Shown: piece after piece, positions 46,805-56,126 of the stretch | Numbering within the stretch: the stretch's first letter is position 1 | Layout: every line of letters begins with the position of its first letter | Source of the DNA: Herbaspirillum rhizosphaerae | GTDB lineage: Bacteria; Pseudomonadota; Gammaproteobacteria; Burkholderiales; Burkholderiaceae_D | DNA: 64,000 nt | Direction of reading: 5' to 3' | NCBI RefSeq assembly: GCF_001189965.1 | Contig: NZ_LFLU01000009.1 | Location: forward strand, 62,001-126,000 | The notes under the pieces: generated by a model | The model's database searches: none | Told to the model about the DNA's origin: nothing | What the model saw: only the letters and a program-made list of their open reading frames with translations | Translations under genes and position numbers: made by a program

Positions 46805-48256
46805 ATGAGTGAAACCCGGTTGTGGGGCGCGCGTTTCCGCTCCGCCCCTGACGAGGCCCTGATGAACCTGTCGCGCGGCGGCATGGCGCATTTCCGGCTG
46901 ACGCAGTTCGACATCGTGTCGTCGCAGGCGCACGCGCGCGAATTGCTGCGCGCCAAGCTGCTGACAGAAGACGAATGCAAGGCCATCGTCGGCAAGCTCG
47001 GCGAACTCGGCGCCGCCTTCGCGCGCGGCGAGATCACGCCGTCGCCCGCCGACGAAGACGTGCACACCTTCATGGAGCGCATCCTGGTGGCCGCCCTCGG
47101 CGACACCGGCGCCAAGCTGCGCGCGGGCCGTTCGCGCAACGACCAGGCGGCCAACAATCTCAAGCTCTACCTGCGCGCCGAGAGCCGCGCCATCGGCGAC
47201 CTGCTGCTGGATCTGCAAGACGCACTGATGGGCCAGGCCGGCCAGCATTTGCAAACGCTGGCGCCGGGCTTCACGCATTTGCAGGCGGCGCAGCCCATCG
47301 TGTTTGCGCATCAGTTGCTGGCGCATGCCCAGACCTTCAGCCGCGACATGTCGCGCTTCATCGACTGGGATCGCCGCAGCGCACGCTCGCCGCTGGGCGC
47401 CGCCGCCATGGCCGGTTCGGCGATCGCCTTGCAGGCCGAGTTGTCGGCCGCCGATCTCGGCTACGACGCGCCGTGCGAAAACTCCATCGACGCCGTCGGC
47501 AGCCGCGACCACGTCGCCGAATTCCTGTTCGTCGCCTCCATGCTGGGCGTGCATCTGTCGCGCCTGTCGGAAGAAATCACGCTGTGGGCGTCGCGCCAGT
47601 TTCAGTGGGTCGATCTGGACGACAGCTTTTCCACCGGCAGCTCGATCATGCCGCAGAAGAAAAACCCCGATATCGCCGAACTCACGCGCGGCCGCTCCGC
47701 ACGCCTGATCGGCATGCTGACCACCATGCTGGTAGCGCTGAAGGGGCTGCCTTTTTCCTACAACCGCGACCTGGCGGAAGACAAGTTCGCCGCCTTCGAA
47801 GCGGTCGATGTGCTGCACAAGGTCTTGCCGGCAATGGCCGGGATGATTCGCACCATGCGCGTCAATACGGCGAAGCTGCGCCACGACGCCACGCAGGGCT
47901 TCACGTTGGCGACCGAAGTGGCCGACTGGCTGGCGCGCCGCGGCGTGCCGTTTTCCGCCGCGCATGAAATCACCGGCGCGATGGTCAAGCTGTGTGAAGA
48001 CAAGCAGGTCGAACTGCACGAACTGAGCGACGCCGAAATGAGCGCCATCAGCCCCTACCTGTTACCGGAAGTGCGCAGCGTGCTCACGCCGGAAGCCGCC
48101 GTCAACGCCCGCAGCGGCTACGGCGGTACCGCGCCGGCGCAAGTCGCGGCGCAATTGCAGCGCCTGCAACAGACCGTGGCCGGCCAGCGCGTATGGTGCG
48201 GCAATGAAGCCGGGCCGACGGGTTCTTTGGAATCTTCCGCTGCAGGTGCCTCATGA
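46805..48256 (+). CDS. argH: Argininosuccinate lyase family protein
   Basis: This 483-residue protein is of the fumarase/aspartase superfamily, with GRSRNDQ (substrate-binding loop), APGFTHLQAAQPI, ENSIDAVGSRDHVAEFLF with a Ser/Asp active-site region, and the superfamily signature GSSIMPQKKNPD. The length fits ArgH. Its position in a catabolic operon, not near other arginine genes, suggests an accessory lyase releasing fumarate from argininosuccinate or another N-substituted aspartate, as known for related EDDS lyases. The C-terminal 30 residues are low-complexity. The stop overlaps the permease start as ATGA. Biosynthetic ArgH is the alternative. Confidence 0.85.
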   Translation: MSETRLWGARFRSAPDEALMNLSRGGMAHFRLTQFDIVSSQAHARELLRAKLLTEDECKAIVGKLGELGAAFARGEITPSPADEDVHTFMERILVAALGDTGAKLRAGRSRNDQAANNLKLYLRAESRAIGDLLLDLQDALMGQAGQHLQTLAPGFTHLQAAQPIVFAHQLLAHAQTFSRDMSRFIDWDRRSARSPLGAAAMAGSAIALQAELSAADLGYDAPCENSIDAVGSRDHVAEFLFVASMLGVHLSRLSEEITLWASRQFQWVDLDDSFSTGSSIMPQKKNPDIAELTRGRSARLIGMLTTMLVALKGLPFSYNRDLAEDKFAAFEAVDVLHKVLPAMAGMIRTMRVNTAKLRHDATQGFTLATEVADWLARRGVPFSAAHEITGAMVKLCEDKQVELHELSDAEMSAISPYLLPEVRSVLTPEAAVNARSGYGGTAPAQVAAQLQRLQQTVAGQRVWCGNEAGPTGSLESSAAGAS

Positions 48257-49161
48257 CGATGCCATCCTCTTCGCCAACTTCGCCTTTCGCCATCGATCAC
48301 CTGAAGATCGTGCCGCGCCGTTTCTACGGCCGCTGGCTGTCGGCGGCGCTGATCCTGCTGGCGTTCGCCTTCATCGTCAATGCCTTCGCACACGGCCAGA
48401 TCGAATGGAAAATCGTCGCCCAGTTCATGACCGCCAAGGTCATCATGCACGGGCTGCTCAACACCATCCTGATGACGATTTATGCGATGACCATCGGCAT
48501 CGTGCTGGGCGTGATCTTCGCCGTGATGGTGATGTCGCCCAATCCCATGCTCAAGGCCATCGCCGGGTTCTACATCTGGTTCTTCCGCGGCACGCCGCTG
48601 CTGCTGCAGATGCTGCTGTGGTTCAACCTGGCGCTGGTGTTCCCGACGATGGGCATTCCCGGCCTGTTTGAAGCGCGCACGGTGGACCTGATCACACCCT
48701 TCATCGCCAGCCTGCTGGGCCTGGGCATCGGGCAGGGCGCCTACACCGCCGAGGTGGTGCGCGGCGGCATCCTGTCGGTCGACAACGGCCAGACCGAAGC
48801 CGCCAAGGCCATCGGCATGACGCGCCTGACCGCGCTGCGCCGGATCATCCTGCCGCAATCGATGCGTGTGATCATTCCGCCCATCGGCAACGAAGTCATC
48901 AGCATGGTCAAGCTGACTTCGGTCGCCAGCGTGATCCAGTTTTCGGAAATCCTGCACAACGCCCAGACCATCTACTTCGCCAACGCGCGCGTGATCGAGC
49001 TGCTGATCGTGGCGACGGTCTGGTACCTGGCGGTGGTGACGGTGTTTTCCATCGGCCAGCATTTCCTGGAGAAAGCGTTTGCGCGCAATCAGCGCAAGGC
49101 GGCAAAGACTGCAAAACCGAAAGCGGCGCATGTCGCCGTCATCGAAGGAGCGCAACCATGA
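48253..49161 (+). CDS. Polar amino-acid ABC transporter permease
   Basis: This 302-residue permease has a cytoplasmic leader of about 25 residues, a TM segment, then the family core with [20 protein letters not shown], the EAA loop [23 protein letters not shown] and [19 protein letters not shown], and a charged C-terminal tail rich in Lys/Ala. It is of the HisM type with an extended N-terminus, common for permeases that act as homodimers, and no second permease gene is present. Start and stop both overlap neighbouring genes by ATGA, indicating tight co-translation with argH and the ATPase gene. Confidence 0.92.
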   Translation: MTMPSSSPTSPFAIDHLKIVPRRFYGRWLSAALILLAFAFIVNAFAHGQIEWKIVAQFMTAKVIMHGLLNTILMTIYAMTIGIVLGVIFAVMVMSPNPMLKAIAGFYIWFFRGTPLLLQMLLWFNLALVFPTMGIPGLFEARTVDLITPFIASLLGLGIGQGAYTAEVVRGGILSVDNGQTEAAKAIGMTRLTALRRIILPQSMRVIIPPIGNEVISMVKLTSVASVIQFSEILHNAQTIYFANARVIELLIVATVWYLAVVTVFSIGQHFLEKAFARNQRKAAKTAKPKAAHVAVIEGAQP

Positions 49162-49949
49162 GCGCCGTCCCGCAAACGCAAGCCGCCATGCCTATGGTGG
49201 TCGCGCACGACGTCCAGAAATATTACGGCAGCTATCACGCCCTCAAGGGCATTTCGATGGAAGTCGCCAGCGGCGAAGTGATGTGCATCGTCGGCCCGTC
49301 CGGTTCCGGCAAGAGCACCTTCCTGCGCTGTATCAACCAGCTGGAACGCACCGACGGCGGCGCCATCTGGCTGGGCGGCGAACTGTGCGGCTATCGGCGC
49401 AAGGGAAACGAGTTGCGCGAACTGAGCGACAGCGAGATTGCACGTCAGCGCCTGGCCAGCGGCATGGTGTTCCAGCGCTTCAATTTGTTCGGTCACATGA
49501 CCGCCTTGCAAAACATCATGGAAGGCCCGGTGGTGGTGCAGCAGCGCAAGCGCGCCGAAGTGCGCGACGAAGCCGAAGCCTTGCTCGAACGCGTCGGCCT
49601 GGCCGGCAAGTCGGGCGCCTATCCCGGCGAATTGTCGGGCGGCCAGCAGCAGCGCGTGGCGATTGCGCGTGCGCTGGCGATGCGGCCCAAACTGATGCTG
49701 TTCGACGAGCCGACCTCGGCGCTCGATCCGGAACTGGTGGGCGAAGTGCTCGGCGTGATGAAGGATCTCGCGCTGTCCGGCATGACCATGATCGTGGTCA
49801 CGCACGAACTCGGTTTTGCGCGCGAAGTGTCGGACCGCGTGGTCTTCATGGACCAGGGACAGGTGCTGGAATGCGGTACGCCGGCCGAAGTCCTGACGCG
49901 TCCGCAGCATGCGCGCACCAGGGAATTTATTGCAGCGATTTTGAGCTGA
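49158..49949 (+). CDS. Polar amino-acid ABC transporter ATP-binding protein
   Basis: This 263-residue ATPase has Walker [11 protein letters not shown]-loop [15 protein letters not shown], signature [15 protein letters not shown], Walker [15 protein letters not shown] and H-loop VVTHELGFA, as in HisP/GlnQ. It powers the permease encoded just upstream. It is similar overall to the ATPase at 13186 in this window, so the two import systems are family relatives with different binding proteins. It is followed 22 bp later by the binding-protein gene. Confidence 0.92.
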   Translation: MSAVPQTQAAMPMVVAHDVQKYYGSYHALKGISMEVASGEVMCIVGPSGSGKSTFLRCINQLERTDGGAIWLGGELCGYRRKGNELRELSDSEIARQRLASGMVFQRFNLFGHMTALQNIMEGPVVVQQRKRAEVRDEAEALLERVGLAGKSGAYPGELSGGQQQRVAIARALAMRPKLMLFDEPTSALDPELVGEVLGVMKDLALSGMTMIVVTHELGFAREVSDRVVFMDQGQVLECGTPAEVLTRPQHARTREFIAAILS

Positions 49950-49971
49950 TGTTTTTAACAAGGGGAATCAA

Positions 49972-50817
49972 GTGAAACTGTTCAACCGTCTTTCGACAAA
50001 CATCGCGCTGGCAGTCACCGCCATCACGGCCATGGGCGCATTCTCGGCACACGCCGCCGACCTGCCTGATCGCATCAAGAAGGCCGGCAAGCTGGTCATC
50101 GCCACACAGGCCAACTATCCGCCGATCGCCTACAAGAATCCCGAAACCGGCCAACTGATGGGTCTCGACATCGAACTCGGCGAAGCCATCGCCAAGGAAC
50201 TCGGCCTCAAGGTCGAATATCAGGAAACCGCCTTCGCTCAGGTCTTCAGCTCGCTGGCCACCGGCCGCGTCGACATCGCCATGGTCGCCATCAGCGACAC
50301 GGCGGAGCGCCAGAAGGTCGCCGACTTCATCGACTACATGAAGACCGGTCCGCAGTTCTTCACGCTGCAAGCCAATGCCGCCAAAATCAAAGGCATCGCC
50401 GACGTCTGCGGCGCCAAGGTCGGCGCCAGCCGCAACACCAACTGGCCGGTGCAGATCGCCGCCTGGAGCAACGACAACTGCGTCGCCAAAGGCAAGGCCG
50501 CCATCACCGTGATCGGCACCGAAGGTTCGGTCGATGCGCGCACGCAATTGAAGACCGGCCGCATCGACGTCGCGGTGCAGGGCAGCGAGACCCTGCCGTA
50601 CTTCCAGACCATGGAAGCCAACACCTACGTCCTGCTCGGCCAGCCGCTGTTCCAGCAAGAGACCGGCATCCCGGTCTCCAAGACCGAACCGGCGCTGCGC
50701 GCAGCCGTACTGGGCGCACTGCAAAACCTGCAGCGCAACGGCACCTACGACAAGCTGCTGGCGAAATACAAGCTGCAATCGTCGAGCATGCCGGTGGCCG
50801 TGAACCAGGGGAAGTAA
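49972..50817 (+). CDS. Polar amino-acid ABC transporter substrate-binding protein
   Basis: This 281-residue exported protein starts at GTG behind AAGGGGAA. A signal peptide ends near AHAAD (about 29). The family-3 binding fold shows LVIATQANYPPIAYKNPETG, LMGLDIELGEAIAKELG, FAQVFSSLATGRVDIAMVAISDTAERQ and GAKVGASRNTNWPVQI. Two cysteines (in DVCGAK and DNCVAK) could form a disulfide. It delivers the ligand to the permease/ATPase encoded upstream. Operon context suggests a guanidino- or arginine-like ligand, but the sequence does not prove it. Confidence 0.92.
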   Translation: MKLFNRLSTNIALAVTAITAMGAFSAHAADLPDRIKKAGKLVIATQANYPPIAYKNPETGQLMGLDIELGEAIAKELGLKVEYQETAFAQVFSSLATGRVDIAMVAISDTAERQKVADFIDYMKTGPQFFTLQANAAKIKGIADVCGAKVGASRNTNWPVQIAAWSNDNCVAKGKAAITVIGTEGSVDARTQLKTGRIDVAVQGSETLPYFQTMEANTYVLLGQPLFQQETGIPVSKTEPALRAAVLGALQNLQRNGTYDKLLAKYKLQSSSMPVAVNQGK

Positions 50818-50820
50818 GCC

Positions 50821-51588
50821 ATGACTGATGTTGCTGCCGCCGGTGACGACGCCGAATGGAACACCCGCTGCGAACTGGCGGCGCTGTACCGGCTGGCGGC
50901 GCATTTCCGCATGACCGACATGATCGACACGCATATCTCGGCGCGTCTGCCGGGGCATGAAGATCAGTTCCTGATCAACCGCTACGGCGTGCTGTTCCAC
51001 GAGATGCGCGCCTCGGATTTGGTCAAGGTCGATTACGCCGGGCGCGAACTCAGAACCGGCAACGGCGCACCCGCCGGGCAGCGTGTCAACGCCGCCGGTT
51101 TCACGATCCATTCGGCGGTGCATCATGCGCGGCCCGATCTGCATTTCGTGATCCACACGCACACCTCGGCCGGCATCGCCGTGGCGGCGCAGGAACAGGG
51201 TTTGCTGCCGATCAGCCAGCATGCAATGAAGTTCTACGGCAAGCTCGGCTATCACGACTACGAGGGCATCGCGCTCGACCTGGCCGAGCGCGAGCGGCTG
51301 GTCACCAACCTCGGCAACAACAAGGCGATGATCCTGCGCAATCACGGTTTGCTGGCGGCAGGTTCGAGCGCGGCGGAAGCCTTCCACGAAATCTATTTCC
51401 TCGAACGCGCCTGCCAGGCACAGGTCGCCGCATTGTCGGGCGGACAGGCGCTGCGCTTGCCGCCGGAAGCGGTGCGCCTGCGCACAGCGCAACAGTTTGC
51501 CGGCGACAATGCCGGCGGCATCATGGATCTGGCATGGCAGGCGGCATTGCGCCTGATCGAAAACGACCAGCCCGACTATCGCCAATGA
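50821..51588 (+). CDS. Class II aldolase/adducin-family protein
   Basis: This 255-residue protein has the zinc histidines of class II aldolases: FVIHTHTSAGIAVAAQ supplies two and MILRNHGLLAAGSSAAEAFHEIYFLERACQ (split by helix) the third. DTHISARLPG near residue 40 is the conserved N-terminal phosphate/hydroxyl-binding segment. Bacterial members cleave or decarboxylate hydroxy acids and sugar phosphates. It begins 3 bp after the binding-protein stop, behind AGGGGAAG. It may process the carbon skeleton released by the ureohydrolase or lyase. Substrate unknown. Confidence 0.87.
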   Translation: MTDVAAAGDDAEWNTRCELAALYRLAAHFRMTDMIDTHISARLPGHEDQFLINRYGVLFHEMRASDLVKVDYAGRELRTGNGAPAGQRVNAAGFTIHSAVHHARPDLHFVIHTHTSAGIAVAAQEQGLLPISQHAMKFYGKLGYHDYEGIALDLAERERLVTNLGNNKAMILRNHGLLAAGSSAAEAFHEIYFLERACQAQVAALSGGQALRLPPEAVRLRTAQQFAGDNAGGIMDLAWQAALRLIENDQPDYRQ

Positions 51589-51609
51589 TCCTCTGTTGAT
51601 CTTTTACTT

Positions 51610-52548
51610 ATGACCAAGGTCGTCTTCCTCGGCGTCAGTTCCGACGTTCCGAAAATTGCGGTGCTGGCGCGCGAGCGTACCGGTGACATCGAGGTCTTGC
51701 TGCCCGGCGACGCCGGTGCAGAAGAAGCCGAGGTCGCCGTCTGCTGGGCGCCGCCGCCCGGCGCGCTGGCGGCGTATCCGCGTTTGCGCCTGATCCACGC
51801 GATCGCGGCCGGCGTCGACAATATCCTGTGCGATCCACACCTGCCGGCGCTGCCCTTGTGCCGCGTGGTCGCGCCCGACCTCACCGTCGCCATGACGGAA
51901 TTCATCATCTGGGGCGTGCTCTACTACCACCGCGACCTGGACCGTGCTCTCGCCAACCAGCGCAACATGATCTGGAATCGAACACCGCCTGCCGCTGCGT
52001 CGTCGTGCAGCGTCGGCATCATGGGCGTGGGGCAGCTCGGCGCGCATGTCGCCGGCGAATTGCTGCGGATGGGATTCAAGGTGCGCGGCTGGTCGCGCCA
52101 GGAAAAAACGGTGGACGGCATGCAGAGTTTTCATGGCGAATCCTTGTCCGACCCGCAGTTCTGGGACTTCCTCGGCGGCACTGACATTCTGGTCTGCCTG
52201 TTGCCGCTGACGGCGCAAACGCAAGGCATCCTCAACCGCGCCACGCTGACGGCATTGCCTGCCGGCGCGGCGCTGATCCACGTCGGCCGCGGCGGCCATC
52301 TGGTATCGGCCGAGGTACAGGCCATGCTGGAAAACGGCCACTTGCGCGGCGCCATTCTCGACGTGTTTGAAAAAGAACCCTTGCCGGTCGAGAGCCCGTT
52401 CTGGTCCATGTCCAACGTTATCGTCACGCCGCATATCGCGGCTGCCGCCAGCTACGACAGCGTGCTCGACCAGATCGAAGAAAACATCCGCCGCCTGCAA
52501 CAAGGCGAACCGCTGCGCAATCTGGTGGATCGCGGCAGCGGTTACTAA
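51610..52548 (+). CDS. D-2-hydroxyacid dehydrogenase, glyoxylate/hydroxypyruvate reductase A-like
   Basis: This 312-residue protein has a GhrA-like plan: a short catalytic half-domain, GIMGVGQLGAHVAGELLRMGF as the NAD(P)-binding motif, the SRQEK phosphate-binding segment suggesting NADPH, LIHVGRGGHLV with the substrate Arg, DVFEKEPLP with the Glu, and VTPHIAA with the catalytic His. It reduces 2-oxo acids such as glyoxylate, hydroxypyruvate or a related product. It starts 21 bp after the aldolase stop without a strong ribosome site and closes the operon, ending just before the convergent MFS gene. Confidence 0.88.
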   Translation: MTKVVFLGVSSDVPKIAVLARERTGDIEVLLPGDAGAEEAEVAVCWAPPPGALAAYPRLRLIHAIAAGVDNILCDPHLPALPLCRVVAPDLTVAMTEFIIWGVLYYHRDLDRALANQRNMIWNRTPPAAASSCSVGIMGVGQLGAHVAGELLRMGFKVRGWSRQEKTVDGMQSFHGESLSDPQFWDFLGGTDILVCLLPLTAQTQGILNRATLTALPAGAALIHVGRGGHLVSAEVQAMLENGHLRGAILDVFEKEPLPVESPFWSMSNVIVTPHIAAAASYDSVLDQIEENIRRLQQGEPLRNLVDRGSGY

Positions 52549-52554
52549 TTCGCG

Positions 52555-53787
52555 TCAAGCCAGCGATGGTTTCACGCATCGCGCAGACACATTGTTGACT
52601 GCCAGCGTCAGCGCCAGTGCGCCGGCTTCACACGCGGCCGCCACCCAACCGAGATCCGAGACCGAGAACACGCTCAGGGTCAGCGCACCCAGCGCTGCGC
52701 CGAGTGAAAATCCCAGATACATGAAGGAGGCGTTGAGCGACAGCACGATCGGCGTTCCCTTGAGGCCGGCGATGCCGATCAGGCTGGCTTGCTGCGCCGG
52801 GAAGAACGACCAGTGCGCCAGTCCCCATGCCACCACGCCGATCAGCAGCGGCAGCAGTGCATGCACGGGCGAGAGCCAGTAGGCGGTGGCCGATAGCAGC
52901 GCGAACGCCAGCGCCATGATGGCGAGGCTGGGCAGGATCACCGGGCGCGGGCCGAGACGGTCGACGGCCTTGCCGCCGATGGCCACGCCGATGGCGGCGG
53001 CAGCGCCCCACATGAACAGCACGTAGCCGATTTCGGCGCCGCGCAGCGTGGTGGCGTGCGACACCAGCAAGGCGAGATAGGTGTAGACGGTGTAAGCGCC
53101 CATGGCCCACAAGGTGGTCACCAGCAAGCTCATCAGGATGATCGGACGGCGCGCCGTGGCGATGCGTTCACGCAGGCTGGCGACGGGGAGATTGGCGCCG
53201 ATGCCGCGCGGCAGGCCGAAGATCAGGCCGGCGGTCGCCAGCGCCGACAGCATCGCCACGCCGAAGAAGGTCATGCGCCAGCCGAGGTGCGCGCCGATCA
53301 GTGCGCCCAGCGGCACGCCGAAGGCGACGGCGATCGAGATGCCGCCGTTGACGATGGCCAGCGCGGTGCCGCGGCGTTCCGGCGTCACGGTGGCGCCGGC
53401 CAGTGCATTGGCGCCGGGGACGAAGATGCCGGCGGAGGCGGCCAGCAAAATGCGCGCCGCCATCAGCCACCAGTAATTGGTGGCGGTGCCCGCCATCAGG
53501 TTGGCCAGCGTGAACATCACCATCGCCGCGATCATCAGGCGGCGGCGATTGATGGCGCCGGTGAGTGCGGTCAGCACCGGCGAACTCAGCGCATACGCCA
53601 GCGCAAACACGGTCACCAGCTGGCCGGCGGCGACCACGCTGACTTGCAGGTCGGCCGCCATGTCCGGCAACAGGCCGGCGATCATGAAGCTCTCGGTGCC
53701 GACCGCAAAGGTGCCGAGCGCCAGCCAGAACAGCGGCAGGAAGGACGAGCTTGCGGAAACCGCGCCGGTGGAAGAAGTTGTTGTCAT
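52555..53787 (-). CDS. MFS drug/sugar efflux transporter (AraJ/DHA1 type)
   Basis: This 410-residue protein has twelve membrane segments. FWLALGTFAVGTESFMIAGLL in TM1 and GALTGAINRRRLM after TM2, followed by IFVPGANALAGATV in TM4-5, match the YdhP/AraJ/SotB exporter group. It starts at ATG 53787 (GTG 53790 abuts it) behind GAGAGA. It is third in an operon with the alkene reductase and aldo/keto reductase genes, so it may export a toxic aldehyde, quinone or drug. Convergent with the D-2-hydroxyacid dehydrogenase gene. Confidence 0.88.
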   Translation of the reverse strand: MTTTSSTGAVSASSSFLPLFWLALGTFAVGTESFMIAGLLPDMAADLQVSVVAAGQLVTVFALAYALSSPVLTALTGAINRRRLMIAAMVMFTLANLMAGTATNYWWLMAARILLAASAGIFVPGANALAGATVTPERRGTALAIVNGGISIAVAFGVPLGALIGAHLGWRMTFFGVAMLSALATAGLIFGLPRGIGANLPVASLRERIATARRPIILMSLLVTTLWAMGAYTVYTYLALLVSHATTLRGAEIGYVLFMWGAAAAIGVAIGGKAVDRLGPRPVILPSLAIMALAFALLSATAYWLSPVHALLPLLIGVVAWGLAHWSFFPAQQASLIGIAGLKGTPIVLSLNASFMYLGFSLGAALGALTLSVFSVSDLGWVAAACEAGALALTLAVNNVSARCVKPSLA

Positions 53788-53842
53788 CACGTTCTCTCGA
53801 TCAGGGATGCCGCCTCCGGCAGCATGTCATTTCAAGTCATGG

Positions 53843-54700
53843 TTACGCCCGGCCGGCGGCGTCGAGTTCGCTGAACTCTTGCTCGCTCAGGCAGATGCGT
53901 GCTGCGGCGACGTTTTGTTCCAGGTGTCTGACTTTCGATGTGCCGGGAATCGGCAACATCACCGGACTGCGCTTGAGCAGCCAGGCCAATGCGATCTGCA
54001 CCGGCGTGGCCTCGTGACGCGTCGCGATGCTTGCCAGCGTCGACGACAGCGCGCTCTGCAGCAGATCGCCGCCGGCCAGCGGATACCAGGGGATGAAGCC
54101 GATGCCGTGTTGCGTGCAATAGTCGAGCACGTCTTCGCTGCTGCGGTCGGCGAGGTTGTAGCAATTCTGCACGGTCGCTACCTTGAAGTGGCGCGAGGCC
54201 GCTTCGATGTCGGCCACGCTGACTTCGCTCAGGCCTGCATGACGGATCACGCCGTCGTCGATCAGTTGCCGCACCGCGCCGAACTGTTCATCGGCCGGTA
54301 CGCGCGGATCGATGCGATGCAATTGCCACAGGCCGATCTGCTCCACACCCAACCGGCGCAGGCTGGTGTGGGCCTGCTGGATAAGGTATTCGGGGCGGCC
54401 CAGCGGCACCCAGCGATCGGGGCCGGTGCGCACCAGTCCGGCCTTGGTCGCGACCAGGATGCCGCCGTAGGGATGCAGTGCGGTGCGGATCAGGTCTTCC
54501 GATACGTTCGGGCCGTAGGAGTCGGCGGTGTCGATGAAATTGACGCCGAGGTCGGGCAGGCGGCGCAGCGTGCGGATCGCTTCGGCGCGGTCTTCCGGTT
54601 CGCCCCAGATGCCGGGGCCGGTGATGCGCATGGCGCCGAAGCCGAGGCGTTGCACCGGCGTCGTGCCGTCGATCAGGAAAGTGTTGTTGCCGTCTGCCAT
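53843..54700 (-). CDS. Aldo/keto reductase
   Basis: This 285-residue TIM-barrel reductase has the catalytic tetrad: Asp and Tyr in [15 protein letters not shown], Lys in ILVATKAGL and His in GLWQLHRID. The cofactor end has [16 protein letters not shown]. It is close to the AKR11/YajO/YghZ-like oxidoreductases and reduces aldehydes with NADPH. ATG 54700 follows CGGAGA; a longer frame upstream is unlikely. It lies 70 bp downstream of the alkene reductase gene and upstream of the MFS gene, the three forming a detoxification operon. Confidence 0.9.
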   Translation of the reverse strand: MADGNNTFLIDGTTPVQRLGFGAMRITGPGIWGEPEDRAEAIRTLRRLPDLGVNFIDTADSYGPNVSEDLIRTALHPYGGILVATKAGLVRTGPDRWVPLGRPEYLIQQAHTSLRRLGVEQIGLWQLHRIDPRVPADEQFGAVRQLIDDGVIRHAGLSEVSVADIEAASRHFKVATVQNCYNLADRSSEDVLDYCTQHGIGFIPWYPLAGGDLLQSALSSTLASIATRHEATPVQIALAWLLKRSPVMLPIPGTSKVRHLEQNVAAARICLSEQEFSELDAAGRA

Positions 54701-54770
54701 GTCAGATTCTCCGAAAAGTAAAAAAGAACGGGGCACGCTGCATCAGACATCCTGCCCGTGCCCGCCGTAC

Positions 54771-55907
54771 TTATGCCGCCAATGCAGCGCCTGCGTTGTC
54801 TTCGCGGCGCGCGTGGAACGGATAGTCGGTGTAGCCGACCTCGGTGCCGCCGAAGAAAGTAGGACGATCATACGGGTTTAAGGCCCAACCGTTGCGCAGG
54901 CGCTCAGGCAGGTCAGGATTGGCGATGAAGTCGCGGCCGAACGCCACCAGGTCGGCGTCGCCGGCCTGCAGGATCGCTTCCGCGCTATCGCCCTTGAAGC
55001 CGCCGGCCGCAATGATGAGGCCTTTGTAATGTTTGCGCATGAGTTGGGCGGCAACCGGAGCCGGGTCCTTGCTGTCGTCGTCGACGTTGCCCAGCACGCG
55101 CGGTTCGATCAGATGCAGATAGGCCAGGTCGAGCGCCGAGAGCTGTTGCGCCACGTAGGTAAACAGGGCTTCCGGATTGCTGTCCGACATGTCGCCCCAG
55201 GTGCCGCTCGGGCCGAGGCGCACGGCCACGCGCTTGCTGCCCCAGACCGAGATCAGCGCGCGCGTCACGTCCAGCAGGAAGCGGCTGCGGTTTTCAAACG
55301 AACCGCCATACATGTCGGTGCGCTTGTTGCTGCCGTCCTGCAAAAACTGGTCGAACAGGTAGCCGTTGGCGCCGTGGATTTCCACGCCGTCGAAGCCGGC
55401 TTGCACGCCGCGTTCGGCTGCGGTGCGGAAGCTTTCGACCAGGTCTTTGATTTCTGCAATCGTCAGCGCGCGCGCCGGGGTGTTGGGAATCCAGCCGGCT
55501 TCGGTGTAGGCGACGCCGCCGTGTTCCACCGCCGAGGGCGCGACCGGTTGTGCGCCGCCTGGTTGCAGCTGGCTGTTGGATTGGCGGCCGGCGTGGTACA
55601 GCTGCAGGAAGATGCGGCCGCCCTTGGCGTGGACGGCGTCGGTGACCAGCTTCCAGCCGGCGATCTGGCTGTCGTCGTACAGGCCGGGTGCGCCGAGATA
55701 GCCGTTGCCGTTGGCGGCGGCGATGGTGGCTTCGCCGATCAGCAGACCGCCCGCCGAAGTGCGTTGTGCGTAATACTCCGCCATCAGCGGGCCGGGAATG
55801 GCGCCGGCTTCGGCGCGCATGCGGGTCAGCGGCGCCAGCACGACGCGGTGGGCAATTTCATAAGGACCGACGTTGACGGCGGTGTGGAGTGTTGAGAGTT
55901 GGGACAT
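54771..55907 (-). CDS. Alkene reductase, NemA-type old yellow enzyme
   Basis: This 378-residue FMN enzyme has VVLAPLTRMRAEAG (Thr that tunes the flavin), LQLYHAGRQS, EIHGANGYLFDQFLQDGSNKR with the substrate-binding His-Asn pair, YGGSFENRSRFLLDV, and FGRDFIANPDLPERL for the FMN phosphate. It is the classical OYE branch (NemA, PETN reductase), unlike the YqjM-like enzyme at 20359. ATG 55907 is used; GTG 55919 adds 4 residues, and neither has a good ribosome site. It reduces electrophilic alkenes, nitro-esters and maleimides. Divergent LysR gene at 56127. Confidence 0.9.
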   Translation of the reverse strand: MSQLSTLHTAVNVGPYEIAHRVVLAPLTRMRAEAGAIPGPLMAEYYAQRTSAGGLLIGEATIAAANGNGYLGAPGLYDDSQIAGWKLVTDAVHAKGGRIFLQLYHAGRQSNSQLQPGGAQPVAPSAVEHGGVAYTEAGWIPNTPARALTIAEIKDLVESFRTAAERGVQAGFDGVEIHGANGYLFDQFLQDGSNKRTDMYGGSFENRSRFLLDVTRALISVWGSKRVAVRLGPSGTWGDMSDSNPEALFTYVAQQLSALDLAYLHLIEPRVLGNVDDDSKDPAPVAAQLMRKHYKGLIIAAGGFKGDSAEAILQAGDADLVAFGRDFIANPDLPERLRNGWALNPYDRPTFFGGTEVGYTDYPFHARREDNAGAALAA

Positions 55908-55990
55908 GGTTTTGCTCACGGGTAAGTTGGATAAGTTGTTGGAATGTCTGCAAAACGCAGTGCAGGATTCAAATGCAAGTGCGGTGTAGG

Positions 55991-56048
55991 CAATATAGGC
56001 GTCCCGGCACTTAAGAAAAATAGCCCTGATTTCTCAACATATCGGACA
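55991..56048 (-). promoter_or_regulatory. Promoter/operator shared with the first OYE gene, copy B
   Basis: Matches 21560-21617 over 58 bases with the same internal spacing. Minus-strand TATATT is the -10 candidate, and TCTCAACATATCGGACA is the probable regulator-binding block. It lies 84 bases upstream of the nemA-like ATG and 79 bases from the divergent LysR start, so LysR at 56127 is the first candidate to bind it. Confidence 0.62.
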
Positions 56049-56126
56049 ATAGTTCTTGAATCGCTTGCTTGATTTCCCCACGGCACATCCCACAACAGGA
56101 CGTATCACTCACCTCGGAACCGGATC

